NCBI GenBank assembly: GCA_016933515.1
Contig: JAFGAV010000073.1
Coordinates: forward strand, 1 to 33,522
Reading direction: 5' to 3'
Length of the DNA stretch: 33,522 nt
From: Candidatus Aminicenantota bacterium
GTDB taxonomy: Bacteria > Acidobacteriota > Aminicenantia > Aminicenantales > JAFGAV01
In this document: in pieces, positions 25,034 through 31,739 of the stretch
Layout of the letters: the number at the start of each line of letters is the position of its first letter
Numbering within the stretch: position 1 is the first letter of the stretch
Made by a program: the position numbers and the translations under genes
The notes under the pieces: generated by a model
Told to the model about the DNA's origin: nothing
Seen by the model: only the letters and a program-made list of their open reading frames with translations
The model's database searches: none

Positions 25034-25327
25034 TCAGGCCCGGCGGGTCATCTTGCTGCCGCATTTGGGGCAGGCGATCTCATTGCAGGGCACGGACCTG
25101 TCGTGCGGAATCTGCGCCCCGCAGGCGGGACAGACGCACGAGCCGCCCAATCCGAGGCCCTGGCCGCCCATGCGTCCGAGGCCGCCGCCGCGGCCCTGTC
25201 CGAGGCCTTGCCCGCGTCCCAATCCTTGACCTTGGCCGAATCCCTGTCCTTGCCCGCGTCCCATTCCGCGTCCCATTCCTCGGCCTTGTCCTCGACCTTG
25301 TCCTCGACCTTGTCCTTGTCCCGGCAT
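25034..25327 (-). CDS. Gly/Gln/Arg-repeat protein with C-terminal zinc ribbon
   Basis: The 97-residue protein has two parts. Residues ~1-60 are almost only Gly, Gln, Arg, Met and Leu in GQG/GRG-type repeats, so probably disordered. Residues ~63-97 form a metal-binding knuckle: CVCPACG, a His, CNEIACPKCGSK. The knuckle resembles zinc ribbons found beside NifX-like proteins in anaerobes. ATG 25327 follows GAAGGAGGAACCG, an excellent ribosome site; the longer open frame upstream runs through the preceding gene and is not real. The repeat and its metal knuckle suggest a binding scaffold rather than an enzyme. Confidence 0.75.
   Translation of the reverse strand: MPGQGQGRGQGRGQGRGMGRGMGRGQGQGFGQGQGLGRGQGLGQGRGGGLGRMGGQGLGLGGSCVCPACGAQIPHDRSVPCNEIACPKCGSKMTRRA
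25198..25322 (-). repeat. Short tandem repeats encoding the GQG/GRG tract
   Basis: The DNA is repetitive here. On the plus strand the 12-mer CCTTGTCCTCGA occurs at 25284-25295 and 25296-25307 and again in part at 25308-25315; looser variants of 6-12 bases continue leftward. Unit lengths in multiples of three keep the reading frame, so copy number could vary without breaking the gene. Confidence 0.75.
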
Positions 25328-25338
25328 CGGTTCCTCCT

Positions 25339-25782
25339 TCAATTGTAGGCTTTCATGATCTCCCGGTTTTCCTTCATCAGGTCCCCGGCCAGATCTTCCA
25401 TCTTCGTGTCTTTCCAGAAAGGCAGTTGGGCGTGCATCTCCAAGTACTTGAGGGGGATGGGATGCGTGCCGACCACCACGGGAAGACCGTAGCGCTTTTC
25501 TATGAATTCCTTGAACTGCCTGATGCGGGGGCAGGGAGGGTATCCGACGACGAGCCCGGTGGCCAGGTGGATGACCTCGGCCCCGTTCTTCATCATCTCC
25601 TCGGGGACATACTCGACGTTTCCTCCCGGACAGCCGCCGCAAGTGGAATAGCCGACAACTTCGACGGGCTCATCCTTCGGGTATCGGGCGAACCCTCCCG
25701 TCCGCTCGCGCACGGAGCGGAAACACTTGCCGCCCCCGCAGGACTGGTAGCGGCCGCAGATGATGATTCCGATCTTTTTCAT
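25339..25782 (-). CDS. CGGC-domain protein
   Basis: The 147-residue protein belongs to the CGGC family, named for its Cys-Gly-Gly-Cys motif, here in YSTCGGCPGGN near residue 49. More Cys lie at CGRYQSCGGGKC near the N-terminus, and PPCPRI follows later, so it probably binds a metal or an Fe-S cluster. The fold is thought to be a Rossmann-like alpha/beta domain (GIIICGR, EVIHLATGLVVG). Biochemical function is unknown. AAGGAG lies six bases before ATG 25782. In this unit it lies between the Mrp ATPase and the Gly-rich zinc ribbon. Confidence 0.87.
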   Translation of the reverse strand: MKKIGIIICGRYQSCGGGKCFRSVRERTGGFARYPKDEPVEVVGYSTCGGCPGGNVEYVPEEMMKNGAEVIHLATGLVVGYPPCPRIRQFKEFIEKRYGLPVVVGTHPIPLKYLEMHAQLPFWKDTKMEDLAGDLMKENREIMKAYN

Positions 25783-25804
25783 GATGGGCTCCTTCTGTTG
25801 ACGG

Positions 25805-26620
25805 TCAAGGCGCTTCCGTGCTCACGATTTTGTCCACGATGGCCTCGAAAGCCGCGGCCGCCTCGGTCCCTTTCTCGTAAACGGCGAACGGCCGGCCGTC
25901 GTCTCCGGAGACGACGATGCGGGGGTCGAGCGGAATCCTCCCCAGGAAAGGGACTCCCATCTCCTCGGCGGCCTTCTCTCCGCCGCCCGTTTTGAACAGG
26001 TCGATCTTCCGGCCGCAGTGCGGGCAGACGAAGCCGCTCATGTTTTCGATGATGCCCAGCACCTTGAGATTGAGCTTGCGGGCGAACTGAACGGCTTTCC
26101 GGGAATCCATGATCGAGACTTCCTGCGGAGTGGTGACGACGACCGCCCCGGTGGCGGGGATGAGCTGGGCCACCGAGAGGGGTTCGTCGCCCGTGCCCGG
26201 AGGGGAGTCGACGACGAGCCAGTCGAGCTCGCCCCAGGCCACGTCGCCGAGAAATTGCTGGATCATCTTCATTTTCATCGGGCCGCGCCAGATCACGGGC
26301 AGGTCGGGTTTTTCGAGGAGAAAGGACATGGAGACCAGCTTCAAATTTTCATTGATCGAAACGGGGAGAAAGGCCTGATCGGCGACTTCCATCCTCCGGC
26401 CCTCGGCCCCGAGCATCTTGGCCAGGTTGGGGCCGTGGATGTCCACGTCCAGGGCCCCGACCTTTTTCCCTCTGAGGGACAGGCCGAGGGCCAGGTTGGC
26501 CGAGACCGTGCTTTTGCCCACGCCGCCTTTGCCGCTGAAGACCAGGATCCTGTTCTTGATCGTGGACAGCGTCTTGGTGATCTTGAGGTCTTCTTCCTTC
26601 GGATTCATAGGTTGACTCAT
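25805..26620 (-). CDS. Mrp/NBP35-type Fe-S cluster carrier ATPase
   Basis: The 271-residue P-loop protein has Walker A ([11 protein letters not shown], residues ~28-38), [27 protein letters not shown] and the C-terminal [11 protein letters not shown] near 198, whose two Cys bridge a [4Fe-4S] cluster across the dimer in this family. It lacks the N-terminal MIP18 domain found in longer Mrp proteins. Mrp proteins carry and deliver Fe-S clusters to target proteins. A gene of this type next to NifX-like and DUF5320 genes is a recurrent arrangement in anaerobes. ATG 26620 starts three bases after the previous stop. Confidence 0.93.
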   Translation of the reverse strand: MSQPMNPKEEDLKITKTLSTIKNRILVFSGKGGVGKSTVSANLALGLSLRGKKVGALDVDIHGPNLAKMLGAEGRRMEVADQAFLPVSINENLKLVSMSFLLEKPDLPVIWRGPMKMKMIQQFLGDVAWGELDWLVVDSPPGTGDEPLSVAQLIPATGAVVVTTPQEVSIMDSRKAVQFARKLNLKVLGIIENMSGFVCPHCGRKIDLFKTGGGEKAAEEMGVPFLGRIPLDPRIVVSGDDGRPFAVYEKGTEAAAAFEAIVDKIVSTEAP

Positions 26621-26623
26621 GGT

Positions 26624-27343
26624 TCAGTTTCCCTTCAGCCGGGCGATGGCCTGCCTGACCGTGCCCTCTCCGGCGGCGAGGACCGCGATGCCGGCCGCGT
26701 CCAGGACGCGCCGGGCGTGCGGGCCGACCTGTCCGGTCAGCACGGCCGCGACCTCGCGGCCGGCGGCCCACCGGGCGGCCCGGATCCCGGCGCCGTGGGA
26801 CGCCTCGGCGTGCGGGTTGGCCAGGGAATCACATTGCAGCGTCGCGGGGTCGACGATCAGAAAATACGGGGACCGGCCGAAATTGGGGACGATGTCCGCG
26901 TCCAAGGTCGGCCCCGCGGCGGAGACGAGAATTTTGCCCTCGGGCAAGCGTTCCGGAGAAGAGCCGGCCGCAGAATCTCCGTGGATGTGGCCGTGGCCGT
27001 CGTCGCCGTGATCCTTGTGATCGCACAAATCCTCGCCGGCTTCGAGCTCCTGTCCGAGAAATTTATCGAGCACCTCTTCGACCGTGCCTTGAACGCCGGT
27101 CAGCGACTGGATGTTCCTCTCGGCGAAGAGGGCTTGGGCGCGCGGCCCCATTCCGCCGGCGATGATGACGTCGACGCCCCTCTCCGACAGGTAGCGGGGC
27201 AGAAACCCGGGCTCATGCCCCGGGTTGGGAATCTCCTCGCGGGACACGATGCGTCCGTCCCGGACTTCAACGAGGGTGTAAGACGGGCAGCGTCCGAAAT
27301 GGGCGGAGACGGATCCGCCTTCGGTGGCGACGGCAATCTTCAT
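26624..27343 (-). CDS. Tandem NifX/NifB-like (dinitrogenase Fe-Mo cofactor) domains joined by a His-rich linker
   Basis: The 239-residue protein holds two copies of the small RNase-H-like cofactor-binding domain. Copy one (~1-105) starts MKIAVATEGGSVSAHFGRCPSY and has IIAGGMGPRAQALF. Copy two (~133-239) reads KILVSAAGPTLDADIVPNFGRSPYF and has VLTGQVGPHARRVL. The linker (~108-124) is CDHKDHGDDGHGHIHGD, with five His plus Cys and Asp, a likely metal-binding strand. Single-domain homologues bind Fe-Mo or Fe-S cofactor precursors; the family also occurs in organisms without nitrogenase. No nif genes are visible here. Start ATG 27343 follows GGAG. The next gene follows after three bases. Confidence 0.9.
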   Translation of the reverse strand: MKIAVATEGGSVSAHFGRCPSYTLVEVRDGRIVSREEIPNPGHEPGFLPRYLSERGVDVIIAGGMGPRAQALFAERNIQSLTGVQGTVEEVLDKFLGQELEAGEDLCDHKDHGDDGHGHIHGDSAAGSSPERLPEGKILVSAAGPTLDADIVPNFGRSPYFLIVDPATLQCDSLANPHAEASHGAGIRAARWAAGREVAAVLTGQVGPHARRVLDAAGIAVLAAGEGTVRQAIARLKGN

Positions 27344-27402
27344 TTTCAGCTCCTGAGTGTTGCGTTTCTGCGGTGGGCCGGGTCGTGAGGTTGGAATCCC
27401 GG

Positions 27403-27975
27403 CTATTTTTTCTGTTTTTCCAAAGCGCCGATTTTTTCCGAAAGGCGATCCATGTGGCGCTGGAGGTCCTGAGCCCGTTTTTTCAGGTCCTGCAGTTCCT
27501 CCTGCGGCGACAGCGTCCGGGGAGCCGGATTTTGAGGATCCGGGTTTTGAGCCGGCGCGTCCCAGGTCCGGGCCATGCGGCCGCCTCGCCCGGCGCGTCC
27601 GCCGGCGCCCCCGCCCATTCCGAAATGGGAAGGGACATCGGGACCGTCGGCCGCCCGGAGGGCGCCGGAGGCGTAGCGGCGGACCGCATCGGAGATTGTC
27701 CCCGACACGCCGACGATGACCTTGATCCCGGCCGCCGTGAGGGTTTGGTAGGCGTTCGGGCCGCAGCTTCCCGTCAGAACGGCGTCGACGTTATTCTCGG
27801 CGACGAACTGGGCGGCCTGGATCCCCGCTCCTCCGAAGGCGGAGAGAAAAGGATTTTCCACGGTCTCATAGTCCATGGTTTCGGTGTCGACGACAAGATA
27901 ATAAGGACAGCGGCCGAACCTCGGGTCAACGGGATTCTCCAGTCCGGGGGAAGACGCGGAAACGGCGACTTTCAT
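27403..27975 (-). CDS. NifX/NifB-like cofactor-binding protein with coiled-coil tail
   Basis: Residues ~1-110 form one NifX-like domain (MKVAVSASSPGLENPVDPRFGRCPYYLV, with Cys in FGRCPY and the GSCGPNAYQ loop). A Gly/Arg-rich, Pro-rich linker follows, then a charged helix (~158-190: ELQDLKKRAQDLQRHMDRLS and on) typical of a coiled coil. The 190 residues are longer than the usual ~120 because of the tail. Its ATG overlaps the previous stop by four bases. The tail resembles those of the two preceding genes in the unit, suggesting the three proteins bind one another through helices. Confidence 0.88.
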   Translation of the reverse strand: MKVAVSASSPGLENPVDPRFGRCPYYLVVDTETMDYETVENPFLSAFGGAGIQAAQFVAENNVDAVLTGSCGPNAYQTLTAAGIKVIVGVSGTISDAVRRYASGALRAADGPDVPSHFGMGGGAGGRAGRGGRMARTWDAPAQNPDPQNPAPRTLSPQEELQDLKKRAQDLQRHMDRLSEKIGALEKQKK

Positions 27976-28343
27976 TTTTCCTCTTTCTTTCGGGTTTCAA
28001 GTTCTTGAATTCTGTTCTCAATCGCTTCGAGCTCATCGCGGATCTGCTGCGCCTCGGAACGGAGAAATTCCGCCTCCTGCTCCGGAGTCAGCTCGGCGGC
28101 GCCCCAGGGATCATAGGGCGTGGGGAATCCCGGCATGGGAAATCCTTGCTCCGGGGGGAAGGGGACTTCCCCCCGGCTCCAGGCCTCGTTCATCTGGGGC
28201 GTCGGCCATGTCCCGTTCATCAGGTAGTGGGCGCACGGCCCCAGGCCGGACGGGCTGCGGCCGGCCCAGCCGGGAGACGTGCCGAAGCGCACCCATCCCG
28301 GCAGGCCGGTCAGCTCATACATCCTGCGGTGTCGGTTCATCAT
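27972..28343 (-). CDS. DUF5320-like small protein with coiled-coil C-terminus
   Basis: The 123-residue protein has an N-terminal Gly/Pro/aromatic region (PGWVRFGTSPGWAGR), a Met/Pro-rich middle and a long charged helix at ~85-123 (EAQQIRDELEAIENRIQELE). The layout matches DUF5320-type proteins of the Mrp/NifX clusters, although the N-terminal consensus GDGTGP is absent, so the family is inferred from layout and position. Two adjacent ATG codons (28343 and 28340) are possible; the first overlaps the preceding stop as ATGA. Confidence 0.72.
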   Translation of the reverse strand: MMNRHRRMYELTGLPGWVRFGTSPGWAGRSPSGLGPCAHYLMNGTWPTPQMNEAWSRGEVPFPPEQGFPMPGFPTPYDPWGAAELTPEQEAEFLRSEAQQIRDELEAIENRIQELETRKKEEK

Positions 28344-28708
28344 TTCTTTTCCCGGGCCTTGTCCTTTTCGAGCTCGGTCAGTCTGGTCCGGATTTGCTGG
28401 AGCTGCTGCTCGAGACCTTTGGCTTGATCGGCGAGCCAGGACGCTTCATCCTCGCGGACCGGCGGATAGCCGGTGCCGTAGGGCGCCGCGGGGACAGAGG
28501 GATATCCCCAGTATCGGCCGAAACCGAAACGGCGAAAACCGCGGCCCAAGCCCATCCCGCGGCCGTAGCCTCTTCCGGAACCCCATCCGGAACCCCATCC
28601 GGATCCGAAATACAGATAGCCCGGCGCTCCGTAGCCCGAACAATAGCCGAGTCCTCTTCCGGTTCTCGGCCCAACGCCCCAAGGGCCTGTTCGATCACCA
28701 GCTGGCAT
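28340..28708 (-). CDS. DUF5320 family protein
   Basis: The 122-residue protein opens MPAGDRTGPWGVGPRTGRG, the family's characteristic start, followed by YCSGYG and a long Gly/Trp/Tyr/Arg-rich tract (GSGWGSGWGSGRGYGRGMG). From ~85 a charged coiled-coil helix runs to the end (AKGLEQQLQQIRTRLTELEK). Function is unknown; the family recurs beside Mrp and NifX-like genes in anaerobes. The ribosome site AAGGAGGT lies inside the last codons of the Fur gene, two bases separate the stop from ATG 28708, and translation is therefore tied to the regulator. Confidence 0.88.
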   Translation of the reverse strand: MPAGDRTGPWGVGPRTGRGLGYCSGYGAPGYLYFGSGWGSGWGSGRGYGRGMGLGRGFRRFGFGRYWGYPSVPAAPYGTGYPPVREDEASWLADQAKGLEQQLQQIRTRLTELEKDKAREKK

Positions 28709-28710
28709 GA

Positions 28711-29190
28711 TTATACCTCCTTCATGATGTCGGATTTATGCTCAGATCGACATTTGTCGCATAAGCCCAAAAATTCGATGTTGTGGTCCTGAATGAGAAA
28801 ATTGTGCTTCCGGGCCAGGGTTTCCTCGATTTTCCTGACGAGCTCGAGCTCCTCCGGCATGAAATCTCGGTAATCGATGATTTTCCCGCATTTGGTGCAG
28901 ATCAGGTGATGGTGATGGTCCCCTCCGTCTCCTTTTCTGAGGGCGTATCGGGCCTGGCCGTCGACGGCGGAGACCCTGTGGACGAGGCCCAGGCGGCTCA
29001 TCAATTCCAGGGTCCGGTAAACCGTCGTCAACCCGATGCCGGGGTGCATGGCGTAGAGCGAGCCGTAGATGTCCTTGGCGCTCAGGTGCCTTGAGCTCCG
29101 GCTGAGAACGTCGAGGATGTTCTCCCGGGGCAGGGTCCATCGCGCGCATTGGGCCCGGAAGCGCCGCCGCCAATTATAGCGCCCCTGCAT
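28711..29190 (-). CDS. Fur-family metal/peroxide-responsive repressor
   Basis: The 159-residue protein has a winged-helix domain (ENILDVLSRSSRHLSAKDIY, TTVYRTLELMSRLGLV) and a dimerisation domain with the Fur pattern: HHHHLICTKCGKIIDY near 92-107 and LCDKC near 143-147. Cys98/101 and 144/147 would hold the structural zinc. Asp106 stands where PerR has Asp and classical Fur has Glu, so a PerR-type sensor is possible; this is weak evidence. ATG 29190 has AGGAG at 29200-29204 upstream. A Fur-box-like palindrome overlaps its promoter region, pointing to autoregulation. It is the first gene of a 12-gene unit on the same strand. Confidence 0.93.
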   Translation of the reverse strand: MQGRYNWRRRFRAQCARWTLPRENILDVLSRSSRHLSAKDIYGSLYAMHPGIGLTTVYRTLELMSRLGLVHRVSAVDGQARYALRKGDGGDHHHHLICTKCGKIIDYRDFMPEELELVRKIEETLARKHNFLIQDHNIEFLGLCDKCRSEHKSDIMKEV

Positions 29191-29206
29191 CAGGCCCGCT
29201 CCTAAT

Positions 29207-29225
29207 GTAAATGATAACCATTTTC
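29207..29225 (-). promoter_or_regulatory. Fur-box-like operator
   Basis: GTAAATGATAACCATTTTC matches 15 of 19 positions of the classical Fur box, and its core TGATAACCATTTTCA is a 12/14 match to the 7-1-7 form. It starts just downstream of the -10 element, about where transcription begins, so repressor binding would block initiation. It lies between the promoter and the Fur start codon. Confidence 0.82.
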
Positions 29226-29231
29226 ATTAAT

Positions 29232-29260
29232 AATATACGCCCTCCTGCCGCCGATGTCAA
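29232..29260 (-). promoter_or_regulatory. Promoter of the fur-led operon (TTGACA-17-TATATT)
   Basis: On the minus strand TTGACA (29255-29260) is a perfect -35 and TATATT (29232-29237) a one-mismatch -10, exactly 17 bases apart. The -35 begins eight bases after the stop codon of the polyferredoxin gene, so no room is left for a terminator between them. Confidence 0.88.
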
Positions 29261-29268
29261 GAGGGGTC

Positions 29269-30840
29269 TTAGATGTCGAGGAGAAGGCGGTTTGTTTCGG
29301 AGCGGTGCTCGCCGACCGAGGTGACGTAAATCGCCGGCCGGTCCACGACAGGGCACTTGTTTTCGCAGATGCCGCAGCCGATGCACGCCGAAACGTCCAC
29401 CACCGGAGCCATCTGCGCGGACACCGTTCCGTCGGGCAGGAGCGCGGAGTGCTCGACGAGTCGGATGGCCTTGGGCGATGTCGGGCAGTGCTCCTCGCAG
29501 ACGATGCAGGGTTCGCCCAGCGCGTAGGGCAGACAGCGGTTCTTGTCGACCCAGGCCGTGCCGATCTTGACCGTGAGCTTTTCCTCGACGCTGAGCTCCT
29601 TGATGGCCCCCGTCGGGCAGACCTGGGAGCAGAGCGAGCAATAGTATTCGCAGTAGCCGATGCGCGGCACGAGCCGGGGCGTCCAGAGTCCCTCGGGGCC
29701 GGCCGCGGTGAGCACGGGCTGCAGCCCGCCCGTGGGGCAGACCTTCATGCACTCGCCGCATTTGACGCACGTGGACAGGAACTCGGGCTCGGGACGGGCG
29801 CCGGGCGGCCGGATGAGCGAGGCGGCCGCACGCCGGCCGGACGGGGCGATGCGGAAGAAGGGCAGGGCGGCCAGGGCGGCGATCGGCGTCCAGAGGATCT
29901 TGCGGCGGTCGAGACTGACGCGCTTTTCCCGCCGCGCGACGTCGCGGGACGGAAAGCCGATGGCCGCCGTGGGGCAGACCGCGGCGCAGGTGAAGCAGTA
30001 GACGCACTCGGCCCGCTTCCACTCCTCGTCCGGGAAGGGCGAGGCCTGGGTCTGGCACTGGAGGTTGCAGAGGCCGCAGTCGATGCACTTGTTCCTGTCG
30101 ATCTTGAGCTTGAAGACGTTCCCGACCGAAAGAAGGCCGAGCAGCGCTCCGGCCGGGCAGAGGACCCGGCACCAGAACCGCTCGCGCACGAGGTTGAGCA
30201 GGATTGCGGCCAGGAAGAGGAGCCCGAGGAAAAAGCCCTGCAAGTAAACGGGGTTGACGGTCAGGCTCTCGAAGCGCTGGCCGACGGTCCCCGCCGGGCC
30301 GCTGAGGCCGAGAGCGTAGAGAAGCGAGAGGAAACCCTTTGTCGCGTGGCCCAGGGCGGGGAAAACGGCTGTGGCGAAGGAGCGGTAGAGAAAGGACAGC
30401 GGGTCGAGCCAGCCGGCCAGGTTCAAGCCGAGCAGGGAGCCGGTCAGGATGAAAATGAGGATGACGTATTTCCACTTCAGCGGCCCGGCCGAGGCGGCCT
30501 TGGGCCGGTGAAGCTTGGCTTTCTTAAAAAGGAAGGAGAAAAACTGATGGAGGCTCCCCAGCGGACAGACCCATCCGCAGACCACGCGGCCCAGGACGAG
30601 CGTCAGAAGGACGGTCGCTCCGGCCCAGACGAACGCGGCGAAGAACGCCCGGCCCGCGGCCGTGGCCACGATCGCCAGAAGGGGGTCGAAGTGGAAAAAC
30701 CGCTCCACGGGGCCGATGACGTCGCTCCCGGTGAAGCGCGTCCGGGTGAAGAGATAAAGAAACAGTCCGAAAAAGAACCACTGGCTCAGGATGCGCAGCG
30801 CCTGGAGCAGCCGGTATTTCCTAGACTTTTCTCTTTTCAA
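29269..30840 (-). CDS. NapH-like membrane polyferredoxin
   Basis: The 523-residue protein has about five membrane helices in its first 250 residues, with the paired CGWVCPLG and WCRVLCPAG motifs of the NapH family. Six Cys-rich cluster motifs follow: CIDCGLCNLQC, CVYCFTCAAVCP, CVKCGECMKVCP, CEYYCSLCSQVCP, CIVCEEHCP and CIGCGICENKCP. It should pass electrons between the membrane and soluble partners; the acceptor is unknown. The start is TTG 30840, the first possible codon after an in-frame stop, with GGAG ten bases upstream. It overlaps the DUF362 gene by 20 bases. It is longer than ordinary NapH because of the extra ferredoxin repeats. Confidence 0.9.
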   Translation of the reverse strand: MKREKSRKYRLLQALRILSQWFFFGLFLYLFTRTRFTGSDVIGPVERFFHFDPLLAIVATAAGRAFFAAFVWAGATVLLTLVLGRVVCGWVCPLGSLHQFFSFLFKKAKLHRPKAASAGPLKWKYVILIFILTGSLLGLNLAGWLDPLSFLYRSFATAVFPALGHATKGFLSLLYALGLSGPAGTVGQRFESLTVNPVYLQGFFLGLLFLAAILLNLVRERFWCRVLCPAGALLGLLSVGNVFKLKIDRNKCIDCGLCNLQCQTQASPFPDEEWKRAECVYCFTCAAVCPTAAIGFPSRDVARREKRVSLDRRKILWTPIAALAALPFFRIAPSGRRAAASLIRPPGARPEPEFLSTCVKCGECMKVCPTGGLQPVLTAAGPEGLWTPRLVPRIGYCEYYCSLCSQVCPTGAIKELSVEEKLTVKIGTAWVDKNRCLPYALGEPCIVCEEHCPTSPKAIRLVEHSALLPDGTVSAQMAPVVDVSACIGCGICENKCPVVDRPAIYVTSVGEHRSETNRLLLDI

Positions 30841-31717
30841 TTCTCAGCTTCTCCCAGTCCAGGCGGCCAAGCTTCCTCTCCGCGGCGAGCGCGAGGAAGG
30901 GCAGTTCCGCGGGCTTGAGGCCGAAGAACGTCGCCCCGGCCGCATCCACGGCCAGCCAGTCGCGCCCCGCGACCACGGTCTTTCTCAGCTCCGTGTCCGA
31001 GGCGCGGCCGCCCTGGGGCCCGTTGCGGACGAGAACGCGCCAGGCGTCCAGCACGGTCAGGGGCGGATTGAAGAAGCGGGCGAGGTCGATCACGGCCTCG
31101 TGGATCCTCTGATGCAGCTGGTTTCGCGCCCCGCCGATCCCGCCCATCCAGTTTTTCATGCCCAGCGTCACGCGCGTCAGGCTGTGATGCTTGGCGATGG
31201 GCACGTTGATGATCTTGTCCGCTTCGTGGACGTCCAGGAAGACCTCCCACTCCTTGAACCATTCGCCCTTCAGGCTCATCTTCTTCATCCGGAAGGAACT
31301 GGGCAGGAGCACCTTGGCCCCGGCCTGCTTGGCCGCGGCCTGGATCCCGGAACGCAGAAACGTGCGGGAAGCCTGATTGGTGGAATGGTCGGTGACGATC
31401 ACGGTCTTGGCCCCGGCCTCGAAGCTCATCTCCACGAGCGCCCTGACCACTTCGGGATTCGTGCAGGCGGCCATCTCCGGCGTCCGGTCCCAGCCGATGT
31501 TGGGCTTGACGCACACGACGTCGCCCCGGCCGACGAAGCTTCTCATCCCGCCCAGCGCGTCGACCGCCGCCCGGGTGAGGGCCGCCGGGGACTCGCCCTC
31601 GATCCAGGCCAGGTCGGGCGGCGCGTCCGCCGCCGGGAGGGAAAAGGCCGCGGGTCGCGCGGCGCTCAGGGCCAGTCCCCCGAGGGCGAGGTCGCGCATG
31701 AAGTCTCTTCTTTTCAT
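30821..31717 (-). CDS. DUF362 protein with Tat-type signal
   Basis: The 298-residue protein begins MKRRDFMRDLALGGLALSA, a twin-arginine-like export signal (RRDF), so it may be folded before export. The rest fits DUF362: VCVKPNIGWDRTPEMAACTN, VIVTDHSTN and INVPIAKHHSLTRVTLGMKN. The family's chemistry is not established. It lacks the Cys ferredoxin motifs that some members carry. The overlap with the polyferredoxin gene, which supplies such clusters, suggests the two work together. ATG 31717 has AAAGGAC about nine bases upstream. Confidence 0.87.
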   Translation of the reverse strand: MKRRDFMRDLALGGLALSAARPAAFSLPAADAPPDLAWIEGESPAALTRAAVDALGGMRSFVGRGDVVCVKPNIGWDRTPEMAACTNPEVVRALVEMSFEAGAKTVIVTDHSTNQASRTFLRSGIQAAAKQAGAKVLLPSSFRMKKMSLKGEWFKEWEVFLDVHEADKIINVPIAKHHSLTRVTLGMKNWMGGIGGARNQLHQRIHEAVIDLARFFNPPLTVLDAWRVLVRNGPQGGRASDTELRKTVVAGRDWLAVDAAGATFFGLKPAELPFLALAAERKLGRLDWEKLRIEKRKV

Positions 31718-31739
31718 GGCCGGTCCGTCCTTTCGGTTT

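Noticed and set aside
23959..25995. 678-codon open frame on the + strand
   Set aside because: It lies opposite five well-supported genes, crosses their boundaries and is low-complexity Arg/Pro sequence.
29173..29178. TATAAT on the - strand
   Set aside because: It lies inside the start of the fur gene without a -35; the promoter at 29232-29260 is far better.
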